NCBI GenBank assembly: GCA_910574995.1
Contig: CAJTCS010000007.1
Coordinates: forward strand, 1 to 64,000
Length of the DNA: 64,000 bases
Reading direction: 5' to 3'
From: Oscillospiraceae bacterium
Lineage (GTDB): Bacteria; Bacillota; Clostridia; Oscillospirales; Acutalibacteraceae
In this document: in pieces, positions 33,519 through 42,158 of the stretch
Numbering within the stretch: the first letter of the stretch is position 1
Layout of the letters: the number at the start of each line of letters is the position of its first letter
The notes under the pieces: model-generated
Told to the model about the DNA's origin: nothing
What the model saw: the letters and a program-made list of their open reading frames with translations, nothing else
Databases searched by the model: none
Made by a program: the position numbers and the translations under genes

Positions 33519-34565
33519 ATGAAGGTTTTGATGAAAGGCAACGAGGCCCTGGCGGAAGCCGCCATACGGGCAGGGTGCCGTCATTTCTTCGGCTATCCCA
33601 TCACCCCCCAGACAGAGCTGGCCGCCTATATGTCCAAGCGCATGCCCAAGATAGGCGGTACATATTTGCAGGCGGAATCGGAGGTGGCCGCCATCAACAT
33701 GGTGCTGGGGGCTTCTGCCGCCGGGGTGCGCGCCATGACCTCTTCTTCCTCCCCGGGCGTCAGCCTGAAAGGGGAAGGCATCTCTTATATGGCAGGGTCT
33801 GACCTGCCCGCGCTGATTATCAATGTACAGCGGGGCGGCCCGGGCCTGGGCGGCATCCAGCCCTCCCAGGCGGACTATTGGCAGGCCACCAAGGCCACCG
33901 GCCACGGGGATTTCCATATCCTGGTGCTGGCGCCCTCTACGGTGCAGGAGATGGTGGACCTGGTGTCAGACGCTTTCGACCTGGCCGACCAATACCGCAT
34001 GCCCGCCATGATCCTGGCCGACGGCATGCTGGGCCAGATGATGGAGCCCGTTTCCCTGCCCGAAGAGGCGGGCAAGCCCCTGCCCGCAAAAGAGTGGGCG
34101 GCTTCCGGCCACCAGGGCGCGCGCCCCCACCACATCATCAACTCCCTGTACCTGACCCCGGATAAACTGGAGCAGCTGGTGCAAGACCGCTTTGCCCGGT
34201 ATGAGCAGATCAAACAAAAAGAGCAGCGGGCGGAAGAGTACCTTACCGATGACGCCGACGTGGTGGTGGTGGCCTACGGCGCTTCCTCCCGTGTGGCCCG
34301 GGGCGCTGTGAACAAGGCGCGGGAGCAGGGCCTGAAGGTGGGCCTTGTGCGGCCTATCACCCTATGGCCGTTCCCGGTGGACGCCTTGCGGAAAGCGGCC
34401 TCCCACGCAAAGGCCATGCTGGTGGTAGAGATGAGCATGGGCCAGATGGTGGACGACGTGAAGCTGGCAGTGGAATGTAAGACCCCCGTCCATTTCTTCG
34501 GCCGCACCGGCGGCATGATCCCCACCCCGGCAGAGGTGCTTGAGCAGATTGAAAAGCTGGTATGA
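33519..34565 (+). CDS. vorB: 2-oxoacid:ferredoxin oxidoreductase alpha subunit (VorB/KorA type)
   Basis: 348 residues. FFGYPITPQTELAAYM, the QAESEVAAINMVLGASAAGVRAMTSSSSPG block and PALIINVQRGGPGLGG are the signatures of the pyrimidine-binding alpha subunit. With beta and gamma it oxidatively decarboxylates branched-chain 2-oxoacids or 2-oxoglutarate to acyl-CoA, reducing ferredoxin. The substrate cannot be fixed from sequence; VorB is the closest label. Its stop overlaps the start of an alpha/beta hydrolase, an unusual insertion between alpha and beta genes. Confidence 0.92.
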   Translation: MKVLMKGNEALAEAAIRAGCRHFFGYPITPQTELAAYMSKRMPKIGGTYLQAESEVAAINMVLGASAAGVRAMTSSSSPGVSLKGEGISYMAGSDLPALIINVQRGGPGLGGIQPSQADYWQATKATGHGDFHILVLAPSTVQEMVDLVSDAFDLADQYRMPAMILADGMLGQMMEPVSLPEEAGKPLPAKEWAASGHQGARPHHIINSLYLTPDKLEQLVQDRFARYEQIKQKEQRAEEYLTDDADVVVVAYGASSRVARGAVNKAREQGLKVGLVRPITLWPFPVDALRKAASHAKAMLVVEMSMGQMVDDVKLAVECKTPVHFFGRTGGMIPTPAEVLEQIEKLV

Positions 34566-35365
34566 CGGGCCCTGTGGAAAAGCTGTCCCTGCAGATAGAC
34601 GGCGGCAGCCTGGACTGCGTGCGGTTTGGCACGGGGGAAAGGGCGCTGGTAATGCTTCCGGGTCTTACCCTGCGGGGCGTGCGGGAATCCGCCTATCCAC
34701 TGGCTTGGATGTACCGGGCGTTTGCAAAGGCCTATACGGTATATGTGCTTGACAAGAAAGACCCCATCCCTCCCGGGTACACCATCCGGGACATGGCCGC
34801 AGACGCGGCCTGTGCCATGGGGCGGCTGGGCTTTCCCCAGGCGGACATGCTGGGTATTTCCCAAGGCGGGATGATAGCCCAGGAGCTGGCCATCCGGTAT
34901 CCCGGCCTGGTGCGCCGGATGGTGCTGGGGGTTACGGCTTCCCGGCCCAATGCGGCCATGGAAGCCGCTGTTGCCGGCTGGATAGAAAAAGCGGAGCAGG
35001 GCCGCTGGGCGGACATGGCTTCCAGCATGCTGGAGCAGACGTATTCCCCCGCCTATGTTAAAAAGTACAGGCTGCTGCTGCCCCTCCTGTCCAGGCTGGG
35101 TAAACCCCAGAAAGCTGGGCGGTTTATCGCCATGGCCAAAGCCTGCCTGACCTGCGGTAGTTACCCAGAGCTGCATAAGATCGCCTGCCCCGTGCTGGTC
35201 ATCGGCGCGAAGCAGGACCAAGTGGTAACGGGCCGGGCGTCAGAGGAAATAGCGGAAAGGCTGCCGTGTGAAATATATATGTACGAAGGGCTGGGCCACG
35301 CCGCTTATGACGAAGCCCAGGATTTCAACCAAAGAGTTTTGAGGTTTCTCCAGGCCGGCGGCTGA
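34562..35365 (+). CDS. Alpha/beta hydrolase inside the Vor operon
   Basis: 267 residues. The nucleophile elbow is GISQGGM (Ser near 100), the Asp lies in AKQDQVVTGRASE and the His in GLGHAAYDEA. No signal peptide, so cytoplasmic. The ATG overlaps the VorB stop (ATGA), so its expression is coupled to the oxidoreductase. Possible tasks are thioester or ester hydrolysis of the acyl-CoA product, or release of the 2-oxoacid from a precursor. Both are guesses from position. It is clearly not a canonical subunit of the enzyme. Confidence 0.88.
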   Translation: MTGPVEKLSLQIDGGSLDCVRFGTGERALVMLPGLTLRGVRESAYPLAWMYRAFAKAYTVYVLDKKDPIPPGYTIRDMAADAACAMGRLGFPQADMLGISQGGMIAQELAIRYPGLVRRMVLGVTASRPNAAMEAAVAGWIEKAEQGRWADMASSMLEQTYSPAYVKKYRLLLPLLSRLGKPQKAGRFIAMAKACLTCGSYPELHKIACPVLVIGAKQDQVVTGRASEEIAERLPCEIYMYEGLGHAAYDEAQDFNQRVLRFLQAGG

Positions 35366-35403
35366 CCGCCTTTGGCAAAAACTTAACAGTAGGGGGAAGC
35401 CTC

Positions 35404-35538
35404 ATGCTGGAGCTTATCATCGATTGCATCGAGGACTTTATCCTCACCCGTATCGCGGACTTTTGCGCGGAAAAGACAGACCCGCTTATAAGCAAGCTGG
35501 TGAAAAGACTGAAAAGACGCAAAGAAAGGAAGAATTGA
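35404..35538 (+). CDS. Small 44-residue helical protein
   Basis: An ATG with GGGGGAAG eight bases upstream opens a 44-residue frame. It has a hydrophobic/acidic first helix (MLELIIDCIEDFILTRIADF) and a strongly basic tail (KRLKRRKERKN). It ends 3 bp before the beta subunit gene. The good ribosome site and amphipathic pattern argue for a real protein. It could be a small subunit or a translational-coupling leader. I recognise no family. Confidence 0.55.
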   Translation: MLELIIDCIEDFILTRIADFCAEKTDPLISKLVKRLKRRKERKN

Positions 35539-35541
35539 TAT

Positions 35542-36294
35542 ATGGCGATCGTATTCCAAAAGCCGTCTACCCTGACGGACGCGCCGATGCATTACTGCCC
35601 CGGCTGCACCCATGGCATCGTCCACCGGCTGGTGGCCCAGGCCCTGGAAGAGCTGGGGGCGGAAGGCCGGGCCGTGGGCGTGGCCTCGGTAGGGTGCTCG
35701 GTTATGTGCTACGACTATTTCAGCTGCGACATGGTACAGGCGCCCCATGGCCGCGCCCAGGCTGTGGCCACCGGTTTGAAACGCGCCCGGCCTGAAAACG
35801 TGGTCTTCACCTACCAGGGCGACGGCGACCTGGCGGCCATCGGCACCGCCGAGACTGTACACGCCGCCACCCGGGGCGAAAATATCACTGTCATCTTCAT
35901 CAATAACGCCATTTATGGTATGACCGGCGGGCAGATGGCGCCCACCTCCCTGCCCGGCCAGGTGACGCAGACCACGCCCTATGGCCGGGATACCAATACC
36001 GCCGGTTATCCTGTAAAGGTGTGCGAGATGCTCTCTACCCTGGACGGTGTGGCCCTGGCCCAGCGGGTGACGGTGAACAACGTGAAAAATGTGAACATTG
36101 CCCGGAAAGCCATTAAAAAGGCGTTCCAGAACCAGCTGGACGGCAAGGGCTATTCTATCGTCGAGGTCCTCTCCACCTGCCCCACCAACTGGGGCCTGTC
36201 CCCGGTAGAGGCCCTGCGGTGGTTAGAGGACAATATGCTGCCCTATTATCCCCTGGGCGTGTATAAGGATGTAGAGGGGGGCGTAAAGAAATGA
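35542..36294 (+). CDS. vorA: 2-oxoacid:ferredoxin oxidoreductase beta subunit, TPP-binding
   Basis: 250 residues. YCPGCTHGIVHRL at the start, VGCSVMCYDYF, and the thiamine diphosphate/Mg motif YQGDGDLAAIG...INNAIYGMTGGQMAPTS are those of KorB/VorA-type beta subunits. It holds the TPP that attacks the 2-oxoacid. The gamma gene overlaps its stop by four bases, so both are translated together. Confidence 0.93.
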   Translation: MAIVFQKPSTLTDAPMHYCPGCTHGIVHRLVAQALEELGAEGRAVGVASVGCSVMCYDYFSCDMVQAPHGRAQAVATGLKRARPENVVFTYQGDGDLAAIGTAETVHAATRGENITVIFINNAIYGMTGGQMAPTSLPGQVTQTTPYGRDTNTAGYPVKVCEMLSTLDGVALAQRVTVNNVKNVNIARKAIKKAFQNQLDGKGYSIVEVLSTCPTNWGLSPVEALRWLEDNMLPYYPLGVYKDVEGGVKK

Positions 36295-36848
36295 AAGATC
36301 TAAACATCGTTTTTGCCGGATTCGGCGGCCAGGGCGTGCTGTTTGCTGGAAAAGTGACAGCGTATGCTGGGCTTATCGAAAACAAAGAGATCTCCTGGCT
36401 GCCCTCTTACGGCCCTGAGATGCGGGGTGGCACGGCGAACTGCAGCGTATGCATCTCCGACCAGCCCATCGGCTCGCCCCTGGTGACGAACCCCAATGTG
36501 CTGGTCGCCATGAACCTGCCCTCCCTGGATAAGTTCATCGACGCGGTAGAGCCTGGCGGCACGGTGATCTTGGATAGCTCCTTGATCCAGAAAAAGGTAG
36601 AGCGTACGGATGTGACAGTGCATTATGTGCCCTCCTCATCCCTGGCAGAGGAGAACGGCCTGAAGGGCCTTTCCAACATGGTCCTCATCGGCAAGCTGTT
36701 CCAGGAGGTGTGCTGCGCTGAGGGCGGTTATGGCTTTTGTACAAAAGAGACCTTGGATCAGGCCATCCAAAAGTGCGTTCCTGCCCGCAAAGCCGGTATG
36801 TTGGACCTAAACCGCAAGGCAGTGGAGACCGGAGCGGCCCAACCGTAG
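36291..36848 (+). CDS. vorC: 2-oxoacid:ferredoxin oxidoreductase gamma subunit
   Basis: 185 residues, with AGFGGQGVLFAGKVTAYAG at the N-terminus and WLPSYGPEMRGGTANCSVCIS, the two standard motifs of gamma subunits, which close the CoA site. It ends the operon; a long terminator follows 26 bp later. The order delta, alpha, hydrolase, small ORF, beta, gamma differs from common layouts only by the two extra genes. Confidence 0.93.
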   Translation: MKDLNIVFAGFGGQGVLFAGKVTAYAGLIENKEISWLPSYGPEMRGGTANCSVCISDQPIGSPLVTNPNVLVAMNLPSLDKFIDAVEPGGTVILDSSLIQKKVERTDVTVHYVPSSSLAEENGLKGLSNMVLIGKLFQEVCCAEGGYGFCTKETLDQAIQKCVPARKAGMLDLNRKAVETGAAQP

Positions 36849-36874
36849 CCGGGGCTCCCACTTATATAACCCTA

Positions 36875-36930
36875 CAAGCAAAAAGGAAACCAGTCCCAGC
36901 ATGCGCCGGGATCGGTTTCCTTTTTGCTTG
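36875..36930. terminator. Terminator of the Vor operon
   Basis: Seventeen-base perfect arms (CAAGCAAAAAGGAAACC and its complement), containing A and T runs so that it works both ways. Confidence 0.88.
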
Positions 36931-37149
36931 TATAGGCCGCCCCCCCTCGGGCCCGCCGGGGCGCCCGTTCTTTTAGAACGGGCCGCCGCTTCGCGGAGCA
37001 GCCTGCAGGCCAAAGGCCGCAGGCTGGCCCCGGCGGGCCGGCAGCCACCAGCAGCGGGGCTGGGCAGGGAAAAGTTTTGAAAGAGCCCAGAGAAAATTTT
37101 TACAAAAATTGTCTCTGGCAGGGTGCAGGGGCAGAGCCACTGCTATTTG
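36931..37149. other. Hairpin-rich intergenic DNA
   Basis: GC-rich inverted repeats (such as GCCCGTTCTTTTAGAACGGGC near 36962-36982 and a GCCTGCAGG/CCTGCAGGC type stem) are followed by an AT-rich stem at 37089-37119 (CCAGAGA/TCTCTGG). The CAGGGTGCAGGGGCAGAGCC word near 37119 resembles dispersed intergenic repeats of this bacterial group. No gene. Confidence 0.5.
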
Positions 37150-37617
37150 TCAAGGCAGCCGCACAATGTTGGTCACAATGCCCTGCGGGGTGATATCCAA
37201 CGTGCCATAGCTGGCCTGCCAGCCGCCAAGGGAACCAGGGTTCATAATATACAGCCCGTCGTCATAATCCGTAAGGGCTTTATGCGTATGGCCGAAAAGC
37301 AGCACCCGGGCGCCTTGCTCCCGGGCGGCGCATACCGCGTTATAAAGCCCTGCCTTTACCCCGTAGGCGTGGCCGTGGGTATAGAAAATAGCCGCGCCCT
37401 CTGCGGTATATAGGCCGGTTGCCGGCAGGGAAGAGCCCCAGTCACAGTTGCCGCGCACCTGCAAGAACATTCTTTCTGGAAAGGAAGGCCGCGCCCGCTC
37501 CATTTCCAGCTCGCCGTCGCCCAGATGGATGACCACCTCGGCTTTTGGCTGGGCCAAGATGGCCCGGCGCAGGGCGCTTTCATCCCCGTGTGTGTCGGAT
37601 ATTACCAAAATACGCAT
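37150..37617 (-). CDS. YfcE/MJ0936-type metallophosphoesterase
   Basis: 155 residues. Metal ligands are in ISDTHGD (residues 6-12), HLGDGE, RGNCDW, THGHAYG and FGHTHKAL. This is the small single-domain phosphodiesterase fold with two metal ions, active on simple phosphodiesters in characterised relatives. The true substrate is unknown. The gene is single, and convergent with the Vor operon. Confidence 0.92.
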   Translation of the reverse strand: MRILVISDTHGDESALRRAILAQPKAEVVIHLGDGELEMERARPSFPERMFLQVRGNCDWGSSLPATGLYTAEGAAIFYTHGHAYGVKAGLYNAVCAAREQGARVLLFGHTHKALTDYDDGLYIMNPGSLGGWQASYGTLDITPQGIVTNIVRLP

Positions 37618-37737
37618 GTTTTCCTGTGCTTCCTTTCTGTCAAGAGGCGGAAAGGGTTCGCCGCCTGTTTCATCATTTTCCCAGCCGCTGCATAGTATGG
37701 GATGTCATACCATTTTGAGGAAGGGATGGATCTATTT

Positions 37738-37995
37738 ATGGATACGGGAAACCAAGGGATAGGGAACGGCCAGTTGGAGGCGCTGTTGAAGATGACGGCC
37801 CAGCGTATGGGCACCACGCCAGAAGCCCTGAAAAGCGCCGCGCAAAGCGGGGACCTATCCCAAATGATAGGGGGCATGGGGGCGGGTGAATCGGCCGCCA
37901 TGCAAAAAGTGCTTTCAGACCCGGAAGCTGCCAAAAAGCTGCTTTCCACACCCCAGGCCCAGAAGCTTCTAAACCTGCTGGGCGGGAAGAAATAG
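37738..37995 (+). CDS. Small helical protein of unknown function
   Basis: 85 residues. The sequence has low complexity: LLKMTAQRMGTTPEALKSAAQSGD, GGMGAGE, then KKLLSTPQAQKLLNLLGGKK. It is the first of three small genes on the same strand (37738, 38113, 38638), all with Gly/Pro/Leu-rich composition and a leucine-rich end. Start choice is uncertain between ATGs at 37702, 37726 and 37738; GAGGAAGGG suits the last. Proteins of this look are common in spore-forming clostridia but have no known role. Confidence 0.6.
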   Translation: MDTGNQGIGNGQLEALLKMTAQRMGTTPEALKSAAQSGDLSQMIGGMGAGESAAMQKVLSDPEAAKKLLSTPQAQKLLNLLGGKK

Positions 37996-38015
37996 CCATA
38001 GAATATGCAGCCCGA

Positions 38016-38052
38016 CGCCCTCTAGGGGAGCGCCTGGCTTCCCTAGAGGGCG
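38016..38052 (+). terminator. Hairpin after the first small gene
   Basis: Twelve-base arms CGCCCTCTAGGG and CCCTAGAGGGCG; no T-run, so termination may be partial. Confidence 0.55.
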
Positions 38053-38112
38053 GGGGGCGGCCTGCGGCGCCGTGATCTTCCCCCCCTGTGGAAAAGGAAG
38101 GAGGCAAAGCCC

Positions 38113-38601
38113 ATGGACGATATCAGCCAGCAGATCAGCCAGATTTTATCCGACCCTAACAGCCTGCAGCAGCTGCAAAGCATGGCAAGCGCCCTGGGGC
38201 TGGGGAATCCCCCACAGGGCCCGCAGCCCCAGGCAAACCAGCAACCCCAAAGCCAGGGCCAGCCGGGCGCTGGGGCCCCAGACCTTTCCGCCCTGGCGGG
38301 GATGCTGGGGCCGCTGATGGGGAATCAACCCCAAAGCCAGCCGGCCCCTCAAACAAACGCCCTGGCTGGCCTGGGGGACAACGCCCAGATGTTGGGCCTG
38401 GCCGCCAAGCTGGCCCCGCTGCTGGGGCAGGTGAACCGGGAGGACGACTCCACCCGGCTGCTGCGGGCCCTGCGGCCGTTGTTAAGCGAAGCCAGGCGGA
38501 AAAAAGTGGACGAGGCCATGCGCATTTTACAGATGATGCGCCTGCTGCCCCTTTTAAAGGAAAGCGGCGTCTTTTCCGGGCTGCTGTCCGGGTTGCTGTA
38601 A
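38113..38601 (+). CDS. Low-complexity Gln/Pro-rich protein of unknown function
   Basis: 162 residues: an N-terminal helix (DDISQQISQILSDPNSLQQLQSMASALGL), a Pro-Gln-Gly linker of about 60 residues, then a helical C-terminus (TRLLRALRPLLSEARRKKVDEAMRILQMMRLLPLLK). The IL-DPNS-QQLQSMA opening resembles the start of its small neighbour. AAGGAGG precedes the ATG. No signal peptide is seen. It may be a scaffold-like or spore-associated protein; this is a guess from composition and co-location. Confidence 0.65.
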   Translation: MDDISQQISQILSDPNSLQQLQSMASALGLGNPPQGPQPQANQQPQSQGQPGAGAPDLSALAGMLGPLMGNQPQSQPAPQTNALAGLGDNAQMLGLAAKLAPLLGQVNREDDSTRLLRALRPLLSEARRKKVDEAMRILQMMRLLPLLKESGVFSGLLSGLL

Positions 38602-38637
38602 AGGGCGGGCACATGCCGCCCCAAGGAGGTGGGAGAA

Positions 38638-39066
38638 ATGCCAGGAGAATTCGATATGAGAAAAATGCAGGAGGAGGCCGCCCGCCGTGCCCGGGAGATG
38701 CAGTCCCGGGCGCGGATGCCGCAGCAGAGGCGGCCGGCCCCGCCCGCCAGCCAGAACACCCCGGCTGGGCAGGGCAAAGGCGCGGCGGCACAGCCGGCTC
38801 CGGATGCAGGCGGCCGGCCTAGCCAAGGCGCCGCAGGGCAGCAGACGCACCCAGCGGCCAGCCGGACGGCCCCCGTGCCCCCCAGCCCGGATGTTCCCCT
38901 TTCTACCAGCCCCGCCGCCCCTCCGGCAGGGCCGCCTGCCGGGGGCGTGCTGGAATCCCTTTTCCAGGACAAAGAGCGCACTATCATCCTGGCGCTGTTG
39001 ATTTTGTTAAGCAGTGAAGAGGGCAACCAAGAGCTGCTGTTCGCTTTGCTGTTTTTGCTGTTGTAA
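38638..39066 (+). CDS. Pro/Ala-rich protein with C-terminal hydrophobic tail
   Basis: 142 residues: a basic Arg-rich N-terminal helix (RKMQEEAARRAREMQSRAR), a disordered Pro/Ala/Gly middle and a C-terminal hydrophobic segment (IILALLILLSSEEGNQELLFALLFLLL). The split hydrophobic tail, with SSEEGNQE between two helices, looks like a membrane hairpin. ATG at 38638 has AGGAGG eight bases upstream. It lies 36 bp after the previous gene and is probably co-transcribed. No family known to me. Confidence 0.62.
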   Translation: MPGEFDMRKMQEEAARRAREMQSRARMPQQRRPAPPASQNTPAGQGKGAAAQPAPDAGGRPSQGAAGQQTHPAASRTAPVPPSPDVPLSTSPAAPPAGPPAGGVLESLFQDKERTIILALLILLSSEEGNQELLFALLFLLL

Positions 39067-39078
39067 TGCACCCGGCTT

Positions 39079-40326
39079 TTACCGTACCTGCCCATCCCCC
39101 CGGATGAGGAACTTGCAAGAGGTAAGCTGCTCTAGCCCCATGGGCCCGCGCGCGTGGAGCTTCTGGGTAGAGATGCCGATCTCCGCCCCCAGGCCGAACT
39201 CGCCCCCGTCTGTAAAGCGGGTAGAAGCGTTTATATACACGGCGGCGCTGTCCACCTCCTGTAAAAAACGCTGGGCGTTGGCATAGCTTTCCGTTACGAT
39301 GCATTCGCTGTGGCCGCTGGAATAAGCTGCGATGTGGCCTAAAGCCTCCTGCAGGGAGCCCACCACCTTTACCGCCAGGATGTAGTCCAGGTATTCGGTG
39401 GACCAATCTTCCTCTGTGGCGGGGACAATGCCTGGAAGGATTTGGCAGGCGCGGGGGCAGCCCCGCAGCTCCACCCGCTTTTCATCCAGCCGGGCCCGGA
39501 TAGCGGGCAGGGCTTTTTCCGCGGCGGCCTGGTGTACCAGGACCGTCTCGATGGCGTTGCACACCGAGGGGCGGCTGGTTTTGGCGTTAAAAATAATGTC
39601 CGCCGCCATTTGGATGTTGGCGGACCCGTCTACATAAACGTGGCAGTTGCCCACGCCCGTCTCAATGACAGGCACCCTTGCCTGCCCTTTCACCGCCTGG
39701 ATGAGCCCCGCCCCGCCCCGGGGGATGAGCACATCCAGGTATTTTGTCATGCCCATCAATTCCAGGGCGCTTTCCCGGCTGGGGTCCTCCACCAGCTGCA
39801 GGCATCCCAGGGGCAGCCCAGCGGCGGTTAGGGCGTCTGACAAGACCTTTACGATGGCCTTGTTCGAGCCCAGCGCCTCCTTGCCGCCCCGCAGGACCGC
39901 CGCGTTGCCAGATTTGATGCACAAAGCGCAGGCGTCGCTGGTCACGTTGGGCCTGGCTTCATAGATGATGCCCACCACGCCCAAGGGCACTGTGATTTTT
40001 TCGATGCGCAGGCCGTTGGGCCGCGTTTCGCCTGAAAGCAGCTTTCCCACCGGGTCGGCGGCTTTCGCCACCGTTTCCATGGCCGCAGCCATGCTTTCTA
40101 CCCGCCCCGGGGTCAGCCGCAGGCGGTCCAGCAGCGCGGCGCTAAGGCCTCTTCCTTCCCCGGCGGCCAGGTCCTGCCTGTTGGCCTCCAAAACCTCTTC
40201 CTGGCGTTCCCGCAGGGCCTGGGCGGCTTCCAACAGGGCCCGCCCCTTTTCCGGCCCCAGCTGGGCCAGCTGCCGGGCCGCGGCCTTAGCCTGCGCGCCC
40301 ATCCTTTCTATCTTTGTCATACACAT
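39079..40326 (-). CDS. proA: Gamma-glutamyl phosphate reductase
   Basis: 415 residues, full length. It reduces L-glutamyl 5-phosphate to glutamate semialdehyde with NADPH in proline synthesis. The ALDH-like fold shows GVVGIIYEARPNVTSDA, CIKSGNAAVLRGGKEA, the catalytic Cys in SRPSVCNAIETVLVH and HSECIVTESYANAQRFLQEVDSAAVYINASTRFTDG. No proB is adjacent in this window. The phosphomutase gene lies 50 bp upstream on the same strand. Confidence 0.97.
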   Translation of the reverse strand: MCMTKIERMGAQAKAAARQLAQLGPEKGRALLEAAQALRERQEEVLEANRQDLAAGEGRGLSAALLDRLRLTPGRVESMAAAMETVAKAADPVGKLLSGETRPNGLRIEKITVPLGVVGIIYEARPNVTSDACALCIKSGNAAVLRGGKEALGSNKAIVKVLSDALTAAGLPLGCLQLVEDPSRESALELMGMTKYLDVLIPRGGAGLIQAVKGQARVPVIETGVGNCHVYVDGSANIQMAADIIFNAKTSRPSVCNAIETVLVHQAAAEKALPAIRARLDEKRVELRGCPRACQILPGIVPATEEDWSTEYLDYILAVKVVGSLQEALGHIAAYSSGHSECIVTESYANAQRFLQEVDSAAVYINASTRFTDGGEFGLGAEIGISTQKLHARGPMGLEQLTSCKFLIRGDGQVR

Positions 40327-40376
40327 GCCTCCTTCTCCCGGGCTACCTCCCGGAACCCGCCTGGGGTGGGCCGCGC

Positions 40377-41885
40377 CTATCCCAGGATGGGGGAAACGTC
40401 CAAACCTTGGGCATTTTCTGCAAAGAACGCCCGCAGGCGCTGCCGTATCTGCCCAACGCCCCCAGGGGTGTTGCTTTCGATGTTCAGGGGCAGGATAGGG
40501 TCATGGACGGACAGGCGCAACAAGAACCATCCGTCCCCCTGGCCTGCCGGGAAGGATACCCGCAGGCCCTCCCGGTTGTCTGGGGCAATGGCCCAGCCCT
40601 GGGCTTTGGCGTACCCCTCCAGGCGGCCGATAAGCCGCTGGCCACAGGCGCGGAAGTCCTCCGCCAAAATGGGCAGGCGTATCTCCTGGGCTTCGGCGGG
40701 CTCTTGCAAGGGGGCCAAAAGGGCGTCCAAGTCCCGTCCCTCCTTGCGCAGCGCCGCCATTTTTATGATGATTTTTGTCACCAGATAGGCCCCGTCGTCC
40801 AAAAAATAGTTCTCACGCATAGCGGCGTGGCCGCTGGTTTCAATGGCCAGTGGGCAGTCTATCCCCTGGGCGTTCAGGCGCAGCGCCTCGTTTATCACGT
40901 TTTTATACCCCCGCTGGAAACGGTGGTGCCTGCCTCCCAGGGTCCCCTCGATGTAGGCTTTCAGGCCGTCGGAGGTGATGGAATCGGTAACGATGGTGCC
41001 GCCGGGGGCCTTTTCCAAGGCAATGGCAGAGGCCAGGGCTACCAGGCGGTTGCGGCTGATCTCCCGGCCGGTGTGGTCCACCGCCGCGCCCCGGTCTACG
41101 TCCGTATCGAATATCACGCCCAGGTCGGCATGGGCTTCCACCACAGCCTTAGAAACGGCATGCATGGCTTCGGCGTCCTCCGGGTTGGGGATGTGGTGGG
41201 GGAACGTACCGTCTGGCTCTAGGAACTGGCTGCCGGAAACGTCCGCGCCCAAGGGGGCCAGCACATCGCCGGCATAGAAGCCCCCAGCCCCGTTGCCCGC
41301 GTCTACTACAATGTGGAAGCCCTTCAGCGGCGCGTCATAGTCCCCTGCGGCCACTTCTTGTTTGATAAGCTCCCGCAGGCCGCGGGCGTAGGTCTCCATG
41401 TGGGCGGTTGGCTCCCACACGCCGGGGCGTTCTTCCTGGGGGGCCAGCCCCTGTTGGGCGCCCAGAAGGATCTCTTCCACATCCGGCGCGTCCAGCCCGC
41501 CCTGGGGGGTGAAAAATTTCAGCCCGTTGCGGTGGGAAGGGTGGTGGCTGGCCGTTATCTGTACCGAGCCATGGCAGGGCAGGTTTTTTGTGGCCATAAA
41601 CATGGAGGGGGTAGACGCCAGGCCGCAGTCCAGCCCATGCACGCCGAAACGGGTGAAGGCCCGGCGCAAGGCGTCCAAAATGCGGGGGCCGGAAATGCGG
41701 GAGTCCCTGCCTACGGCAATGCGCATAGCATGGGCTGGCAAGCCCATGTGCTTTTCACACCAGCAGAGGAACGAACAGGCGATAGCCTCTATAGCGGTAT
41801 CGGTAAGGTCAACGGGCTGGCCTTGAGGCCCTTCGCTGGCCACGCCCCGGATATCCGTGCCGCTTTTCAGCTTTAAATAATCCAT
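40377..41885 (-). CDS. Phosphomannomutase/phosphoglucomutase
   Basis: 502 residues. Alpha-D-phosphohexomutase: phosphoserine loop TASHHPSHRNG, metal loop DTDVDRGA (DxDxD type) and sugar loop in AIETSGHAAMRENY. It interconverts hexose 6- and 1-phosphates for cell envelope sugars. ATG ending at 41885 is preferred because GGGGC is about ten bases upstream; an in-frame ATG ending at 41894 abuts that site. A good SigA promoter with extended -10 lies 40 bp upstream. Confidence 0.93.
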   Translation of the reverse strand: MDYLKLKSGTDIRGVASEGPQGQPVDLTDTAIEAIACSFLCWCEKHMGLPAHAMRIAVGRDSRISGPRILDALRRAFTRFGVHGLDCGLASTPSMFMATKNLPCHGSVQITASHHPSHRNGLKFFTPQGGLDAPDVEEILLGAQQGLAPQEERPGVWEPTAHMETYARGLRELIKQEVAAGDYDAPLKGFHIVVDAGNGAGGFYAGDVLAPLGADVSGSQFLEPDGTFPHHIPNPEDAEAMHAVSKAVVEAHADLGVIFDTDVDRGAAVDHTGREISRNRLVALASAIALEKAPGGTIVTDSITSDGLKAYIEGTLGGRHHRFQRGYKNVINEALRLNAQGIDCPLAIETSGHAAMRENYFLDDGAYLVTKIIIKMAALRKEGRDLDALLAPLQEPAEAQEIRLPILAEDFRACGQRLIGRLEGYAKAQGWAIAPDNREGLRVSFPAGQGDGWFLLRLSVHDPILPLNIESNTPGGVGQIRQRLRAFFAENAQGLDVSPILG

Positions 41886-41926
41886 ATCATACATGCCCCT
41901 TTCTGGGAAAAGACGGAATTTCCTTT

Positions 41927-41955
41927 ATTATACCAAAAGCGTGGGGAGGAATCAA
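41927..41955 (-). promoter_or_regulatory. SigA promoter of the phosphohexomutase gene
   Basis: Reading leftward: TTGATT (complement of 41950-41955), 17-bp spacer ending in TGG, perfect TATAAT (complement of 41927-41932). The gap 41956-42125 holds no gene; it has an AAAACGTTTTGCAAACGTT motif near 42039 of unknown meaning. Confidence 0.82.
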
Positions 41956-42125
41956 CCCGGGTGCGGCCAGGCAACATACGCCCCCGCATAATGGGAGGGA
42001 TTGTGCGGGATGCCGTGTTGGAACCCCCTTCATGATGCGAAAACGTTTTGCAAACGTTCAGCGTGCCTCGGGGTTTCCGATTCGCATCCCACGAAATTTA
42101 TCCCTGCCGGTACGGCTTCTAAAAA

Positions 42126-42156
42126 GGGCAGGGAGGATTGCAAACCCTCCCTGCCC
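42126..42156. terminator. Terminator of the cobalamin uptake pair
   Basis: Perfect 11-base arms GGGCAGGGAGG and CCTCCCTGCCC, with a T-run (complement of AAAAA at 42121-42125) on the leftward side, 3 bp after the ECF gene stop. Confidence 0.88.
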
Positions 42157-42158
42157 AG

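Noticed and set aside
36931-37149. Possible structured RNA gene
   Set aside because: Stem-loops are present but do not match 6S, SRP, RNase P or tmRNA features; it looks like GC-rich intergenic repeats.
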